Positions 19,693-28,655 are shown, numbered from the stretch's first letter. The stretch: 64,000 nt of DNA from Methylobacterium dankookense (GCF_902141855.1 NZ_CABFVH010000007.1:118771-182770); one strand, 5' to 3'. Notes: generated from the sequence alone by a model not told the origin. Translations and numbers: made by a program.

Positions 19693-22600
19693 TCACTCGG
19701 CCGCCTGCGGCAGCCTCACGTTCCCGTCCGCGGCCTTGCGAGCGACCAGATCCGCCGGCGGCAACCCGCGCCCTTTCACCAAGGCGTAGACCGCCGGGAT
19801 CACCACCAGCGTCAACACCGTCGAGGAGACCATCCCACCGATCATGGGAACCGCGATCCGCTGCATGACCTCGGAGCCCGAGCCGGTGCTCCAGAGGATG
19901 GGCAAGAGGCCAGCCATGATGGCGACCACCGTCATCATCTTCGGGCGTACCCGCTCGACGGCACCGACCATGATGGCCCGCTGCAGGTCCGCCCGCGCAA
20001 GTGGGCGGCCCTCGCGCGCGCAGCCGGCGCGGACCTCGTCGAGGGCATGGTCGAGATAGACCAGCATGATCACGCCGGTCTCGGCGGCGACGCCGGCCAG
20101 GGCGATGAAGCCGACCGCCACCGCGACCGACATGTTGAAGCTCATCCACCAGAGCAGCCACACCCCGCCGACCAGGGCGAAGGGCAGCGACAGCATCACG
20201 ATGAGCGTCTCGGTCAGCCGCCGGAAGTTGAGGTAGAGGAGTAGGAACACGATCAGCAGCGTCAGCGGCACCACGAAGGAGAGGCGCGCCTCGGCCCGCT
20301 CCAGGTACTCGTACTGCCCGCTCCACTGCAGGCTCGTGCCCTGCGGCAGCTTGACCGTGTCCGCCACGGCCTTGCGCGCCTCGGCCACGTAGCCGCCGAG
20401 GTCTCGCCCCGCGATGTCGACAAACAGGTAGACCGCGAGTTGCCCGTTCTCGGTGCGGATCGAGGTCGGCCCGCGTGTCAGTTCGACCTTGGCCACCTCG
20501 CCAAGCGGCACCGTGCCGCCCCCCGGCAGCGGCACTTGCACCTCGTTCGCGATGGCCCTGGGGTCCGAGCGGAAGGCCCGCGGGTAGCGCACGTTGACGG
20601 TGTATCGCTCGCGGCCCTCGACGGTGTTCGTCACGGTCTGCCCACCGAGGGCCGTCGCGACAACGTCCTGCACGTCCCCGACCATCAGACCATAGCGCCC
20701 GAGCGCCTCGCGCTCCGGCGTGACGTCGAGGAAGTAGCCCCCGATGACCCGCTCGGCATAGACGCTCGACGTGCCAGGCACGGTCCGCACCACCGTCTCC
20801 ACCTGGCGGGCCACCCCCTCCATCGCCGTGAGGTCGGTGCCCAGCACCTTCACGCCCACTGGGGTGCGGATGCCGGTCGAGAGCATGTCGATGCGGGCGC
20901 GGATCGGCTGCGTCCAGGCATTCGACACGCCCGGGAACTGCAGGGCCGCGTCCATCTCGGCCTTGAGGCTCGCGAGCGTCACGCCCGGCCGCCACGCCGC
21001 CTTCGGCTTCAGGGCGATGACCGTCTCGAACATCTCCATCGGCGCAGGGTCGGTCGCGGTGTTGGCGCGCCCGGCCTTGCCGTAGACCGAGGCCACCTCG
21101 GGGAACGACTTGATGATGCGGTCCTGGGTGGCGAGGAGCTCGCCGGCCTTGGTCACCGAGATGCCCGGCAGCGTCGTCGGCATGTAGAGCAGCGTACCCT
21201 CGTCGAGCTCCGGCATGAACTCCGAGCCGAGTTGCCGGGCCGGCCATGCGGTCGCCGCCAGCACGCCCACGGCGAGCAGGATGGTGAGCACTCGGGCCCG
21301 CAGCACACCGGCGATGAGCGGCCGGTACAGCCAGATGAGGAGGCGGTTCAGCGGGTTGCGGTGCTCGGGGACGATGCGCCCGCGCACGAACAGCACCATC
21401 AGCGCCGGCACCAGCGTGACCGAGAGGAGCGCCGCCGCCGCCATGGCGAAGGTCTTGGTGTAGGCGAGCGGTCCGAACAGCCGTCCCTCCTGGCTCTCCA
21501 GGGTGAAGATCGGCAGGAAGCTCACCGTGATCACGAGGAGCGAGAAGAACAGGGACGGCCCGACCTCGCTTGCCGCCTCGACCAGGACCTCGACCCGAGG
21601 TTTGTCCGGTGGCGCCCGCTCCAGGTGCTTGTGGGCGTTCTCGATCATGACGATGGCGGCGTCGACCATGGCACCTACGGCGATGGCGATGCCGCCCAGG
21701 CTCATGATGTTGGCGCCGATGCCGAGCGCTTTCATACCGGCGAAGGCCATCAGGATGCCGACCGGCAGCATCAGGATGGCGACGAGCGCGCTGCGTACGT
21801 GCAGCAGGAAGACGATGCAGACGAGGGAGACGACGACGCTCTCCTCGACCAGCGTGTGCCGCAGTGTGTCGATGGCCGCGTCGATGAGCTGCGAGCGGTC
21901 GTAGACCGGCAGGATCTCGGTGCCCGCCGGCAGGCTCTTGGCGACCTCGGCGAGCTTCGCCTTCACGCCCTCGATGACGTTGAGGGCGTTGGCCCCGAAG
22001 CGCTGCAGGACGATGCCACCGGCAACCTCGCCCTCGCCGTTCATCTCGGTTAGGCCGCGCCGCTCGTCCGGCCCGAGCTCGACCCGGGCGACGTCCCTGA
22101 CCCGCAGCGGCGTGCCGCCGGAGGTCTTCAGCACGACGTTCTCGATGTCGGCGAGGCTCCGGATGTAGCCGCGCCCGCGCACCATGAACTCGAATTCGGA
22201 GAGCTCGACCGTGCGGCCCCCGACGTCGGCGTTACTTGACCGGATGGCGTCCCGGAGCTTGTTGAGCGAGATGCCCTGGGCCCGCAGGCGGTTCGGGTCG
22301 ACGACGACGTTGTACTGCTTGACGAAGCCGCCGACGCCGGCGACCTCGGCCACACCCTCGGCGCGCGAGGCCCCGAACCGGATGACCCAGTCCTGCATCG
22401 ACCGGAGCTCCGCAAGCGTCCGCTCCTTCGCGACCACCACGTACTGGTAGACCCAGCCGACGCCGGTCGCGTCGGGCCCCAGCATTGGCGTCACCCCGGC
22501 CGGCAGGCGGCTCGCCGCGCCGTTGAGGTATTCGAGCACGCGGGAGCGACCCCAGTAGGGGTCGGTGCCGTCCTCGAAGATGACGTAGACGAAGGACACG

Positions 22601-22866
22601 CCGAAGAAAGAGAAGCCGCGCACCACCTTGGCCTTCGGCACCGTCAGCATCGCGGTGGTCAGCGGATAGGTGACTTGGTCCTCCACCACCTGCGGCGCCT
22701 GTCCCGGGTACTCGGTGTAGACGATGGCCTGTACGTCCGAGAGGTCGGGGATGGCGTCGAGCGGCAGAGACCTGAGCGCCAGGATGCCGGCCGCCACAGC
22801 GAACACGGTCCCGAGCAGCACCAGCACGAGGTTGCGGGCCGACCAGCCGATCAGGCGGGCGATCAT
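19693..22866 (-). CDS. cusA: Cus/Sil-type RND efflux permease
   Basis: 1,057 residues, normal length for CusA. N-terminus LPLDAIPDLSDVQAIVYTEYPGQAPQVVEDQVTYP in part, and TM4 reads IAVGAMVDAAIVMIENAHKHLE, the form typical of Cu(I)/Ag(I) CusA proteins; the Asp and Glu serve proton coupling. Met-containing porter segments such as FMPELDEGTLLYMPTTLPG match the copper path of CusA. It starts with an ATGA overlap to the cusB-like gene. The complex would take Cu(I) or Ag(I) from periplasm or cytosol to the outside. No outer-membrane CusC channel gene is seen in the window. Confidence 0.94.
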   Translation of the reverse strand: MIARLIGWSARNLVLVLLGTVFAVAAGILALRSLPLDAIPDLSDVQAIVYTEYPGQAPQVVEDQVTYPLTTAMLTVPKAKVVRGFSFFGVSFVYVIFEDGTDPYWGRSRVLEYLNGAASRLPAGVTPMLGPDATGVGWVYQYVVVAKERTLAELRSMQDWVIRFGASRAEGVAEVAGVGGFVKQYNVVVDPNRLRAQGISLNKLRDAIRSSNADVGGRTVELSEFEFMVRGRGYIRSLADIENVVLKTSGGTPLRVRDVARVELGPDERRGLTEMNGEGEVAGGIVLQRFGANALNVIEGVKAKLAEVAKSLPAGTEILPVYDRSQLIDAAIDTLRHTLVEESVVVSLVCIVFLLHVRSALVAILMLPVGILMAFAGMKALGIGANIMSLGGIAIAVGAMVDAAIVMIENAHKHLERAPPDKPRVEVLVEAASEVGPSLFFSLLVITVSFLPIFTLESQEGRLFGPLAYTKTFAMAAAALLSVTLVPALMVLFVRGRIVPEHRNPLNRLLIWLYRPLIAGVLRARVLTILLAVGVLAATAWPARQLGSEFMPELDEGTLLYMPTTLPGISVTKAGELLATQDRIIKSFPEVASVYGKAGRANTATDPAPMEMFETVIALKPKAAWRPGVTLASLKAEMDAALQFPGVSNAWTQPIRARIDMLSTGIRTPVGVKVLGTDLTAMEGVARQVETVVRTVPGTSSVYAERVIGGYFLDVTPEREALGRYGLMVGDVQDVVATALGGQTVTNTVEGRERYTVNVRYPRAFRSDPRAIANEVQVPLPGGGTVPLGEVAKVELTRGPTSIRTENGQLAVYLFVDIAGRDLGGYVAEARKAVADTVKLPQGTSLQWSGQYEYLERAEARLSFVVPLTLLIVFLLLYLNFRRLTETLIVMLSLPFALVGGVWLLWWMSFNMSVAVAVGFIALAGVAAETGVIMLVYLDHALDEVRAGCAREGRPLARADLQRAIMVGAVERVRPKMMTVVAIMAGLLPILWSTGSGSEVMQRIAVPMIGGMVSSTVLTLVVIPAVYALVKGRGLPPADLVARKAADGNVRLPQAAE

Positions 22867-24344
22867 GGCGTCGCCCCCGTGCCCGCCGCCTGCCGGTCGT
22901 CCTTCGGTGCGGCGATGGACTGGAGCGCCGCCTTCAGGTTGCTCTCGGCGTCGATCAGGAAGTTCGCCGCCGTGACCACCCGGTCACCGGCCGTGACCCC
23001 CTCGCGGATCTCGACGTAGCCCCGGCCGCGCAGGCCGACCTTCACCGCCTTCGGCTCGAAGCGCCCCTCGCCGTGGTCGAGCAGCACGACCTGACGCTCG
23101 CCGGTGTCGATGACCGCGTCGTCGGGCACCGCCACCACCGGCTTGGCGTCGCCCGTCGCGATCTCGACGTCCGCGTACATCGACGGGCGCAGGACGCCGT
23201 CGGGGTTCGGCAGCTCGATGCGCAGCCGGGCGGTCCGGGTCTCCATGTTGAGGTGCGGGTAGATCCGGGTCACCGTCCCGCTGAAGGTCCGGTCGGGGAA
23301 GGCCCGCGCCCGGACCGTCGCCTTCTGCCCCTCCGCCACCCCGGCGAGGTCGCGCTCGGTCACGTCGGCCAGCACCCAGACACGCGTGTGGTCGACGATG
23401 CGGAACAGGACGTCGCCGGACTTGGCCTTCATCCCGTCCGAGACGTTGCGCTCGACCACGACGCCGTCCCGGGGCGCGGACCATGTGATGGAGGGTGGCA
23501 CCTTATGGGTCCGCTCGATCTCGTCGATGACCTCCGGCGGGATGGCGAGGTTCTCTAGACGCCGACGGCCGCCCTCGTAGCCGATGGAGGTCAGGTACTG
23601 GGCCGCGACCGCGTTGATCTCGGGCGCGAACAGGCGCAGCAACGGCTGGCCCTTGCGGACGTGGTCGCCCGTTGTGACCGGCTCGACCTTCTCGATGAAG
23701 GCGTCCGTGCGCATGGCGATGACGGAGACGCGGCGCTCGTCCTCCCCGACGCTGCCCGGCGCCCGCACCGGCACCGACAGGACCCGGCGCTCCGCGAGCT
23801 CGGTCCGCACGCCGGTGCGCTGGACCTTGCCCGGCGAGACCTTCACGACGCCGGCCTCGTCCTCGCCCGCGTAGACGGGAATGTAGTCCATCCCCATCGA
23901 GTCCTTCTTCGGCACCGACGAGGTGTCGGCCAAGCCCATCGGGTTCCGGTAGTAGAGGACGCGCCGGGCGTCACCGCCGGGCTTGGCCGCCTCGCCCGGC
24001 TCCGCGTGGTGCCCGGCCATGTCTGCGGGCATGGTCTCGCCGTCCCCGTCGTCGAAGCGCACGTCCTCGCTGGCGCGGACGGCCCGGAACTCCCGGCCGT
24101 CCGCCGTCACCATCGGCGACGCCGAGTAGACGGGCTTCCCGTCCGGGTCCCAGTAGTAGACCACCGGTCCGGACGCGGGCTTGGACCGGGCCGGCGCCTG
24201 CGCGGCGGGCAGCAAGCGGGCGACGCCGTGCCGGACCCGCTCGACGAACGCCGGAACGGGACCGTCCTGCTGTCCGGCCCAGTAGCCGAGGCCCCCCGCC
24301 GCGAGCGCAGCGAGGGTGCCGGCGAACCATGCCGAGCGGGTCAT
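22863..24344 (-). CDS. cusB: Cus-type RND periplasmic adaptor
   Basis: 493 residues. One N-terminal membrane anchor (about 8-24), then two copies of a heavy-metal-binding stretch: VYYWDPDGKPVYSASPM and VLYYRNPMGLADTSSVPKKDSMGMDYIPVY, the latter being the known YHS-like CusB N-domain. The rest is the adaptor: barrel-sandwich, long hairpin region, beta-barrel (RAFPDRTFSGTVTRIYPHLN) and membrane-proximal domain. It starts with an ATGA overlap to the FixH-like gene and ends overlapping cusA, so all three are translationally coupled. Confidence 0.92.
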   Translation of the reverse strand: MTRSAWFAGTLAALAAGGLGYWAGQQDGPVPAFVERVRHGVARLLPAAQAPARSKPASGPVVYYWDPDGKPVYSASPMVTADGREFRAVRASEDVRFDDGDGETMPADMAGHHAEPGEAAKPGGDARRVLYYRNPMGLADTSSVPKKDSMGMDYIPVYAGEDEAGVVKVSPGKVQRTGVRTELAERRVLSVPVRAPGSVGEDERRVSVIAMRTDAFIEKVEPVTTGDHVRKGQPLLRLFAPEINAVAAQYLTSIGYEGGRRRLENLAIPPEVIDEIERTHKVPPSITWSAPRDGVVVERNVSDGMKAKSGDVLFRIVDHTRVWVLADVTERDLAGVAEGQKATVRARAFPDRTFSGTVTRIYPHLNMETRTARLRIELPNPDGVLRPSMYADVEIATGDAKPVVAVPDDAVIDTGERQVVLLDHGEGRFEPKAVKVGLRGRGYVEIREGVTAGDRVVTAANFLIDAESNLKAALQSIAAPKDDRQAAGTGATP

Positions 24345-24760
24345 TTCGCGGCCTGAAGGACCAGCTTGTCCTCGACCGTGCCGGTCTCGCCCTGGACCTT
24401 GGCGGCCAGCGACAGGCGCCAGCGGCCCTGCATCGAGAGCTTGGCCTTGAAACGGTAGATGCCGGGCTCGGTCGAGGGGACCTGCTCGACCTTGGTGGCC
24501 ATCTCCTCCATGGCATCGGGGGCCATGTCGAGGCGCTTGGCGAAGACTACGGCGTCGGTCACCGGCTTGCCGCTCCGCTGGTCGACGAGCCGGACGGCGA
24601 TGACGGCCTCGCCGACCTTCGCCTCCTGCTGCACGAGTTCGAAGCGGTAGTCCTTGATGTCCGCCAGGGCGGGCGGGGCGAACGTCGATGCTGACAGGGC
24701 GGCGCCGAGCAGCGCGGCCGGCACGGCGCGCGCGAAGGGGTTCTTGGTCACGGGTCTCAT
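24341..24760 (-). CDS. FixH/YtkA-like secreted protein
   Basis: 139 residues: signal peptide ending PALA-DI, then a beta-sandwich-like domain (YRFELVQQEAKVGEAVIAVRLVDQRSGKPV, in parts; VVFAKRLDMAPDAM; GIYRFKAKLSMQGRWRLSLAAKV) that matches the FixH/YtkA pattern often encoded beside copper transporters. An AGGAG touches the listed ATG, so translation may really begin at the GTG nine bases further in (24,751). Its stop overlaps the cusB start. Likely periplasmic and part of metal delivery to CusBA. Confidence 0.82.
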   Translation of the reverse strand: MRPVTKNPFARAVPAALLGAALSASTFAPPALADIKDYRFELVQQEAKVGEAVIAVRLVDQRSGKPVTDAVVFAKRLDMAPDAMEEMATKVEQVPSTEPGIYRFKAKLSMQGRWRLSLAAKVQGETGTVEDKLVLQAAK

Positions 24761-24832
24761 CTCCTGAACACGATGGATGGCGAGGCGCGGACGCGCGTCA
24801 CCGTGCCGGCGCGAGCGCCGGCGGCATCGGGT

Positions 24833-25243
24833 TCAGGCTCGGGGGGGCTCGGGTAGCGGTGGCCCGTGCAGGCTGGCGAAGGACGCCGTGTCGGGCCAAG
24901 CCGGTGCCGCACGCGTCGCGCTTGGCGCCGCGATGGCGATCGCGCTCGGCAGCAGAGAGGCGACGCTGGCGAGGCAGAGCGCCATCAACGGGCAGCCCGA
25001 CTTGGCGCAGTCCGACTTGTCCGCCTTCTCCGGCGGGCAGCAGGGCATGTCGTCCATGTTCATGCCGCCCATGTCCATGCCGGCATGGTCCATGGCAGGC
25101 ATCGGCTCGTGCGAGCCGCGAGCCTGAACCATCGCGGACGCGTGCATGCCCGTGGCGGCCGCGGAGGCGGTCACCGGCGTCAAGGCGAGGCTGAGAACCG
25201 CCAGGAGCGGGAGCAGCCGCCGGAGGGCGAGCCAGAACGTCAC
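24833..25243 (-). CDS. Secreted Met/Cys-rich protein (DUF2946/CopL-like)
   Basis: 136 residues from a GTG start. A signal peptide (LLPLLAVLSLALTPVTASA) precedes a Met/His-rich stretch (PMPAMDHAGMDMGGMNM) and a Cys cluster (MPCCPPEKADKSDCAKSGC), then a hydrophobic segment and a Pro-rich end (GPPLPEPPRA). This layout recalls DUF2946 or CopL-type copper proteins. No clear ribosome site precedes the GTG, so the exact start is uncertain. It is the first gene after the CueR box and opens the FixH-cusB-cusA-DUF411 operon. Confidence 0.72.
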   Translation of the reverse strand: MTFWLALRRLLPLLAVLSLALTPVTASAAATGMHASAMVQARGSHEPMPAMDHAGMDMGGMNMDDMPCCPPEKADKSDCAKSGCPLMALCLASVASLLPSAIAIAAPSATRAAPAWPDTASFASLHGPPLPEPPRA

Positions 25244-25292
25244 GAATCGACGATGCCAGTTTTCCGGGTCACGCGGAAGGTCGATGGCCGCC

Positions 25293-25323
25293 CTGGTGCA
25301 CCTTCCAACGGTGGGAAGGTCAA
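25293..25323 (-). promoter_or_regulatory. CueR-type promoter with perfect dyad
   Basis: Reading leftward: TTGACC (25,323-25,318), then a 19-base spacer and a GC-rich candidate -10 CACCAG (25,298-25,293). The dyad 25,320-25,300 reads ACCTTCC, seven bases, GGAAGGT: a perfect 7-7-7 inverted repeat. These arms and spacing are those of the E. coli copA CueR box. It stands about 55 bases upstream of the GTG at 25,243 and should switch on the second Cus operon with copper or silver. The weak -10 is normal for such high-GC DNA. Confidence 0.8.
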
Positions 25324-25377
25324 GAGCCCGCGACGGCCGGGACCGGTACGGTCGATCCCGGCGATCTTCCGAGGTCG

Positions 25378-25605
25378 TCAGTACCCGTGATGGTGATGGT
25401 GGTGGCCCCGGTCGAAGTGAACGGGACGGTCGTAACCGTGGTGATGGTGCCGCTCGTGACCATGGCGGTGACCGTAGCCATGGTGCTGGTGGTGCTCCCA
25501 GTGATGGTGGTGGTGCCGAGGACCATGGCCATACCACTGCGCCGAGGCGGCGCCGGGAACCAGGATGAGCGCCGCGACGGCGAGACCTGCGAGACGTGCC
25601 TTCAT
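25378..25605 (-). CDS. Secreted histidine-rich protein
   Basis: 75 residues: signal peptide MKARLAGLAVAALILVPGA with cleavage near ASA-QW, then a mature part of about 53 residues containing 24 His, in runs such as RHHHHHWEHHQHHGYGH and GHHHHHH at the end. ATG at 25,605 is chosen because GGAAGG lies seven to eight bases upstream; the frame extends eleven codons more. Likely a periplasmic sink for Cu, Ni or Zn. It reads toward the CueR promoter of the next operon, only about 55 bases from it. Confidence 0.75.
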   Translation of the reverse strand: MKARLAGLAVAALILVPGAASAQWYGHGPRHHHHHWEHHQHHGYGHRHGHERHHHHGYDRPVHFDRGHHHHHHGY

Positions 25606-25751
25606 GGTGATGACCTTCCGGTTCGAGAGTGAAGGCAACCTGGACGTGCGGCATTGAACCGGTTCTGAAGCGGGCGCGCAGCTTCCGTTCAGCGAGCGGC
25701 GTGCCTTCGCCGGTCAGCCTGCGGCGCCCGGCGGAGATATCTTGGCCGCCT

Positions 25752-26915
25752 CTACCTCGCGCTCCAGAGGGCTCCCACTAGCGCGACGTTGGCCAGGGCG
25801 AGCGCCAGCAGCAGGGCGTAGGCCGCGTCCACGCCGCCGTAGGCAAGCACCATGGCCCCGAGCGACGGGGCGAGCGCCTGCGCTGCCAAGCCCGGCCGGG
25901 CGAGCCGCCCAACCAGGGTCGCGTAACGTCCGGGTCCGAACAGCGCGAGCGGCACGGTGCCGCGGGCGATGGAGTAGATCCCGTTACCGGCCCCGTAGAG
26001 CACCAGGGCGACGCCGACTGTCGGCACGCCCACCGCAAGGACCGCGAGGCCGGCTGCCACCAGCACCATGGCCACGGTCAGCGTCCATAGCGGGTGATGC
26101 CGGCCCTTGTTGGCCATCTCCACGATGCGGGCGCCGACCTGGGCTGGCCCAATCAGAGCGCCGTAGCACACAGCCGCTGCGAGCGCGACGCCGCGGGCCT
26201 GGAGCAGCGTGATCAGGTGAACCGAGACCAGCGTCATCACCGTACCGCCCAGGACCAGCACGCCGGCCATCAGCAGGAAGGCCCGCCGCTCGCGCGGCGT
26301 CAGCGGATCGCCGTGCCCGTGCGTCCCCTCCGCGCCAGGGGGCGCCGCGGGCGCCGGCGGGATCAGACCGAGCACCAGCGGCAGGGTCACGGCGAGGTGC
26401 AGCCCGGCATAGGCGAGGCAGGCGCCGCGCCAGCCGACCTGCTCGACGAGGAAGGCCGAGAGCGGCCAGCAGACGGTGCTCGCGAACCCGCCCCAGAGGG
26501 TCAGCGTGGTGATGGCCGGGCGCGCCTCGGCGCCGTAGAGCCGGCCTAGCGTCGCGAAGGCCGGGTCGTAGAGGCCGCAGCCCATGCCGAGGCCGAGGAG
26601 AAGCCAGCCAGCGAGGAACGCCGGCAGGTTCGGCGCCAGGCCGATCACGACGTGTCCCGCCGCCAGCAGCAGGGCGGCCAGCGCCAGGACCGGGCGCCCG
26701 CCGTGCCGGTGGATGGCGATTCCGACCCGGGGCGAGGCAATTGCCGCCACCAGGAGCCCGATCGAGAGGCCGCCGACCACCCAGGCCAGCGGCCAGCCCG
26801 TGTCGGCGGCGATGGGGCCGGCGAGCACCGCCGGCAGGTAGAACGACGAACCCCAGGCGAGGATCTCCACCACCCCCAAGGCCGAGATGACGGTGAGGCG
26901 GCCGCGGCCGCTCAT
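25752..26915 (-). CDS. MFS transporter in arsenic block
   Basis: 387 residues, twelve predicted membrane helices (for example EILAWGSSFYLPAVLAGPIA in helix 1 and WLLLGLGMGCGLYDPAFATLG mid N-half). The central cytosolic loop contains EGTHGHGDPLTPRERRAFL. ATG at 26,915 overlaps the stop of the flavoprotein gene (ATGA), so the two are translated together. Pairs of a flavin monooxygenase and an MFS carrier next to ArsR occur in arsenic clusters; the carrier would export the product. Exact substrate is inference. Confidence 0.82.
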   Translation of the reverse strand: MSGRGRLTVISALGVVEILAWGSSFYLPAVLAGPIAADTGWPLAWVVGGLSIGLLVAAIASPRVGIAIHRHGGRPVLALAALLLAAGHVVIGLAPNLPAFLAGWLLLGLGMGCGLYDPAFATLGRLYGAEARPAITTLTLWGGFASTVCWPLSAFLVEQVGWRGACLAYAGLHLAVTLPLVLGLIPPAPAAPPGAEGTHGHGDPLTPRERRAFLLMAGVLVLGGTVMTLVSVHLITLLQARGVALAAAVCYGALIGPAQVGARIVEMANKGRHHPLWTLTVAMVLVAAGLAVLAVGVPTVGVALVLYGAGNGIYSIARGTVPLALFGPGRYATLVGRLARPGLAAQALAPSLGAMVLAYGGVDAAYALLLALALANVALVGALWSAR

Positions 26916-28291
26916 GCCGGCGCGCCGCAGCAGGACGCCGATACCGGGCGCCGCGCCGGTGCGGGCGGGCAACAGGTGTCCGTCGCGGCCGGTTCGGGGC
27001 CGCCGCAGCATCCGTCAGCGGCGGGGTCCGCCCGGGACGTCGAGCACACCCCGGTCTGCGGCAGGACGAGGTGCACGTCGTCGGCGGCGGCAAGGTCGCC
27101 CGCCAGCGCGGCGGCCACCGAGCGGACCTGCTCGAAGCCCGTCAGCATCAGGAAGGTCGGCGCCCGCCCGTAGCTCTTGATGCCGACCGTGTAGAAGCCG
27201 GGCTCGGGGTGGGACACCTCGCGGTGCCCGTGCGGCTGGACCGAGCCGCAGGAGTGCAGGTTCGGGTCGATCAACGGCCCCAACGCCCGCACGCTCTCCA
27301 GCCAGGGATCGAGGTCGACGCGCAGCTCCCGCGTGAGGGCGAGGTCGGGGCGCTGCCCGGTCGCGGCGACGATCCGGTCCACCGGCCCGAGGGTGCGTGG
27401 CCCTTCCGCGGTGACGCAGTCGACTAGGAGGCGTCCGCAGCACTTCCGAATGGCGGTGACCGCGAACCCCAGCGCCAGGGGCAGCCGGCCACCCTCGACC
27501 AGGCCGCGCAGCCGCGTGCCGAGGTCGCCGCGGCCGGCGAGCTCGTCGGCCGCCCCGCCTCCGTAGACGCGCGACAGGTCGGTCCCGCGGGTCGCCCAGA
27601 GGGCCATGGTCCTCTCCGCCTCGTCGGCGAGGCGCGCGAGGTCGAGCAGCACGTTGGCCGCGGAGTGGCCGGCGCCGACCACCAGGGTGGTCTGGCCGGC
27701 GTACACGGCCCGCTCGCGACCGAGCACGTCCGGGATGCCGGTCGCGATCCGGTCGGCGAGCCCGGCCTCGCCGACCGCCGGCAGGCCGCCCGCGCCGAGC
27801 GGGTTCGGCTGGCCCCAGGTCCCCGACGCGTCGATGACGGCGCGCGCAAGGTCGCGGCGCGTGTCCCCGCCGGCCCCGGCGACCGTCAGGACGAACGCCG
27901 TGTCGGCGCGGCCGCGGCCGGTCACCTTGTCGATGCCGAGGCGCCCGAGCTGCGTCACCCGCGCGCCGGTCTCGACGGCGCCGGCCAGCCCGGGCGTGGC
28001 GGCTAGTGGCGCCAGGTAGCGGTCCACGAACTCATGGCCAGTCGGGAAGCCATCCTCGGGCGGGGCGTCCCAGCCCGTCCCCAGGAGCGCCCGGGCCGCC
28101 GGGTCGACGTTGTACCGCCACGGCGAGAACAGGCGCACGTGCCCCCACGCCCGCACGTGGGCGCCGACCTCCGGGCCCGCCTCGTAGACCCGCACCGGCA
28201 GGCCGCGGGCAAGGAGGTGGGCGGCCGCCGCCAGGCCGACCGGACCGGCGCCAATGACCGCGATCGGGAGCGGTGACGTCGTCTCGAACAT
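26912..28291 (-). CDS. FAD/NAD(P) monooxygenase-like flavoprotein with triple Cys-pair tail (ArsO-like)
   Basis: 459 residues. FAD site VIGAGPVGLAAAAHL (about residues 11-25) and a second dinucleotide site VVGAGHSAANVLLDL near the middle give the two-Rossmann layout of flavin monooxygenases. A late segment ATGQRPDLAL fits the class. The last 35 residues add three vicinal Cys pairs (GCCGGP, TCCPP, SCCGAPA), a likely trivalent arsenic site. ATG at 28,291 is preceded by GGGAGGAG. Found between ArsR and the MFS gene, it resembles ArsO-type proteins; the reaction is unproven. Confidence 0.8.
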   Translation of the reverse strand: MFETTSPLPIAVIGAGPVGLAAAAHLLARGLPVRVYEAGPEVGAHVRAWGHVRLFSPWRYNVDPAARALLGTGWDAPPEDGFPTGHEFVDRYLAPLAATPGLAGAVETGARVTQLGRLGIDKVTGRGRADTAFVLTVAGAGGDTRRDLARAVIDASGTWGQPNPLGAGGLPAVGEAGLADRIATGIPDVLGRERAVYAGQTTLVVGAGHSAANVLLDLARLADEAERTMALWATRGTDLSRVYGGGAADELAGRGDLGTRLRGLVEGGRLPLALGFAVTAIRKCCGRLLVDCVTAEGPRTLGPVDRIVAATGQRPDLALTRELRVDLDPWLESVRALGPLIDPNLHSCGSVQPHGHREVSHPEPGFYTVGIKSYGRAPTFLMLTGFEQVRSVAAALAGDLAAADDVHLVLPQTGVCSTSRADPAADGCCGGPEPAATDTCCPPAPARRPVSASCCGAPA

Positions 28292-28316
28292 GCTCTCCTC
28301 CCTAGTTTCCGGAACT

Positions 28317-28326
28317 ATCGAAATAG
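28317..28326 (-). promoter_or_regulatory. Candidate ArsR box upstream of the flavoprotein gene
   Basis: On the minus strand these ten bases read CTATTTCGAT, followed by AGTTCCGGAAAC. The same ten bases occur at 28,694-28,703 on the plus strand, in front of the nearby ArsR gene. The shared AT-rich element in a GC-rich region is a plausible binding site for that ArsR protein. Confidence 0.45.
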
Positions 28327-28337
28327 AGGGCACGGCA

Positions 28338-28655
28338 TCAGGCTGCCTCGCCCGTCCCGGAGCAGGTCTCGTCGGCGCAGCATTCGTCCGCGAGGAACCC
28401 GACGAGGGCGTTCATGGCGGGGTAGACGGCCCGGCAGATCAGGGTGGTGGCCTGCCGCTCCTGCGAGACCAAGCCGGTGAGGATCAGCCGGTGCAGGTGG
28501 TGCGACAGCGTCGAGGCGGCGGGAATGCCGACGCGCTCCTGCAACTGGCGCACCGGCAGGCCGGCGTGCCCGGCCCGCACCAGCGCCCGGTAGATCCGGA
28601 GCCGGGCAGGGCTGCCCAGCGCCTCAAGCTGCCTGGCGGCTTGTTCGACGTTCAT
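28338..28655 (-). CDS. arsR: ArsR/SmtB-family repressor
   Basis: 105 residues with the winged-helix pattern of ArsR proteins: LEALGSPARLRIYRALV at the start, helix-turn-helix VGIPAASTLSHHLHRLILTGLV, wing GLVSQERQATTLICRAVY. The As(III)-binding Cys of classic ArsR near helix 3 is absent; instead the C-terminus has DECCADETC, a site used by other ArsR types. ATG at 28,655 starts the conserved MNVEQAARQLEAL; its ribosome site is weak. It is followed 46 bases later by the flavoprotein-MFS pair, which it probably controls. Confidence 0.88.
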   Translation of the reverse strand: MNVEQAARQLEALGSPARLRIYRALVRAGHAGLPVRQLQERVGIPAASTLSHHLHRLILTGLVSQERQATTLICRAVYPAMNALVGFLADECCADETCSGTGEAA

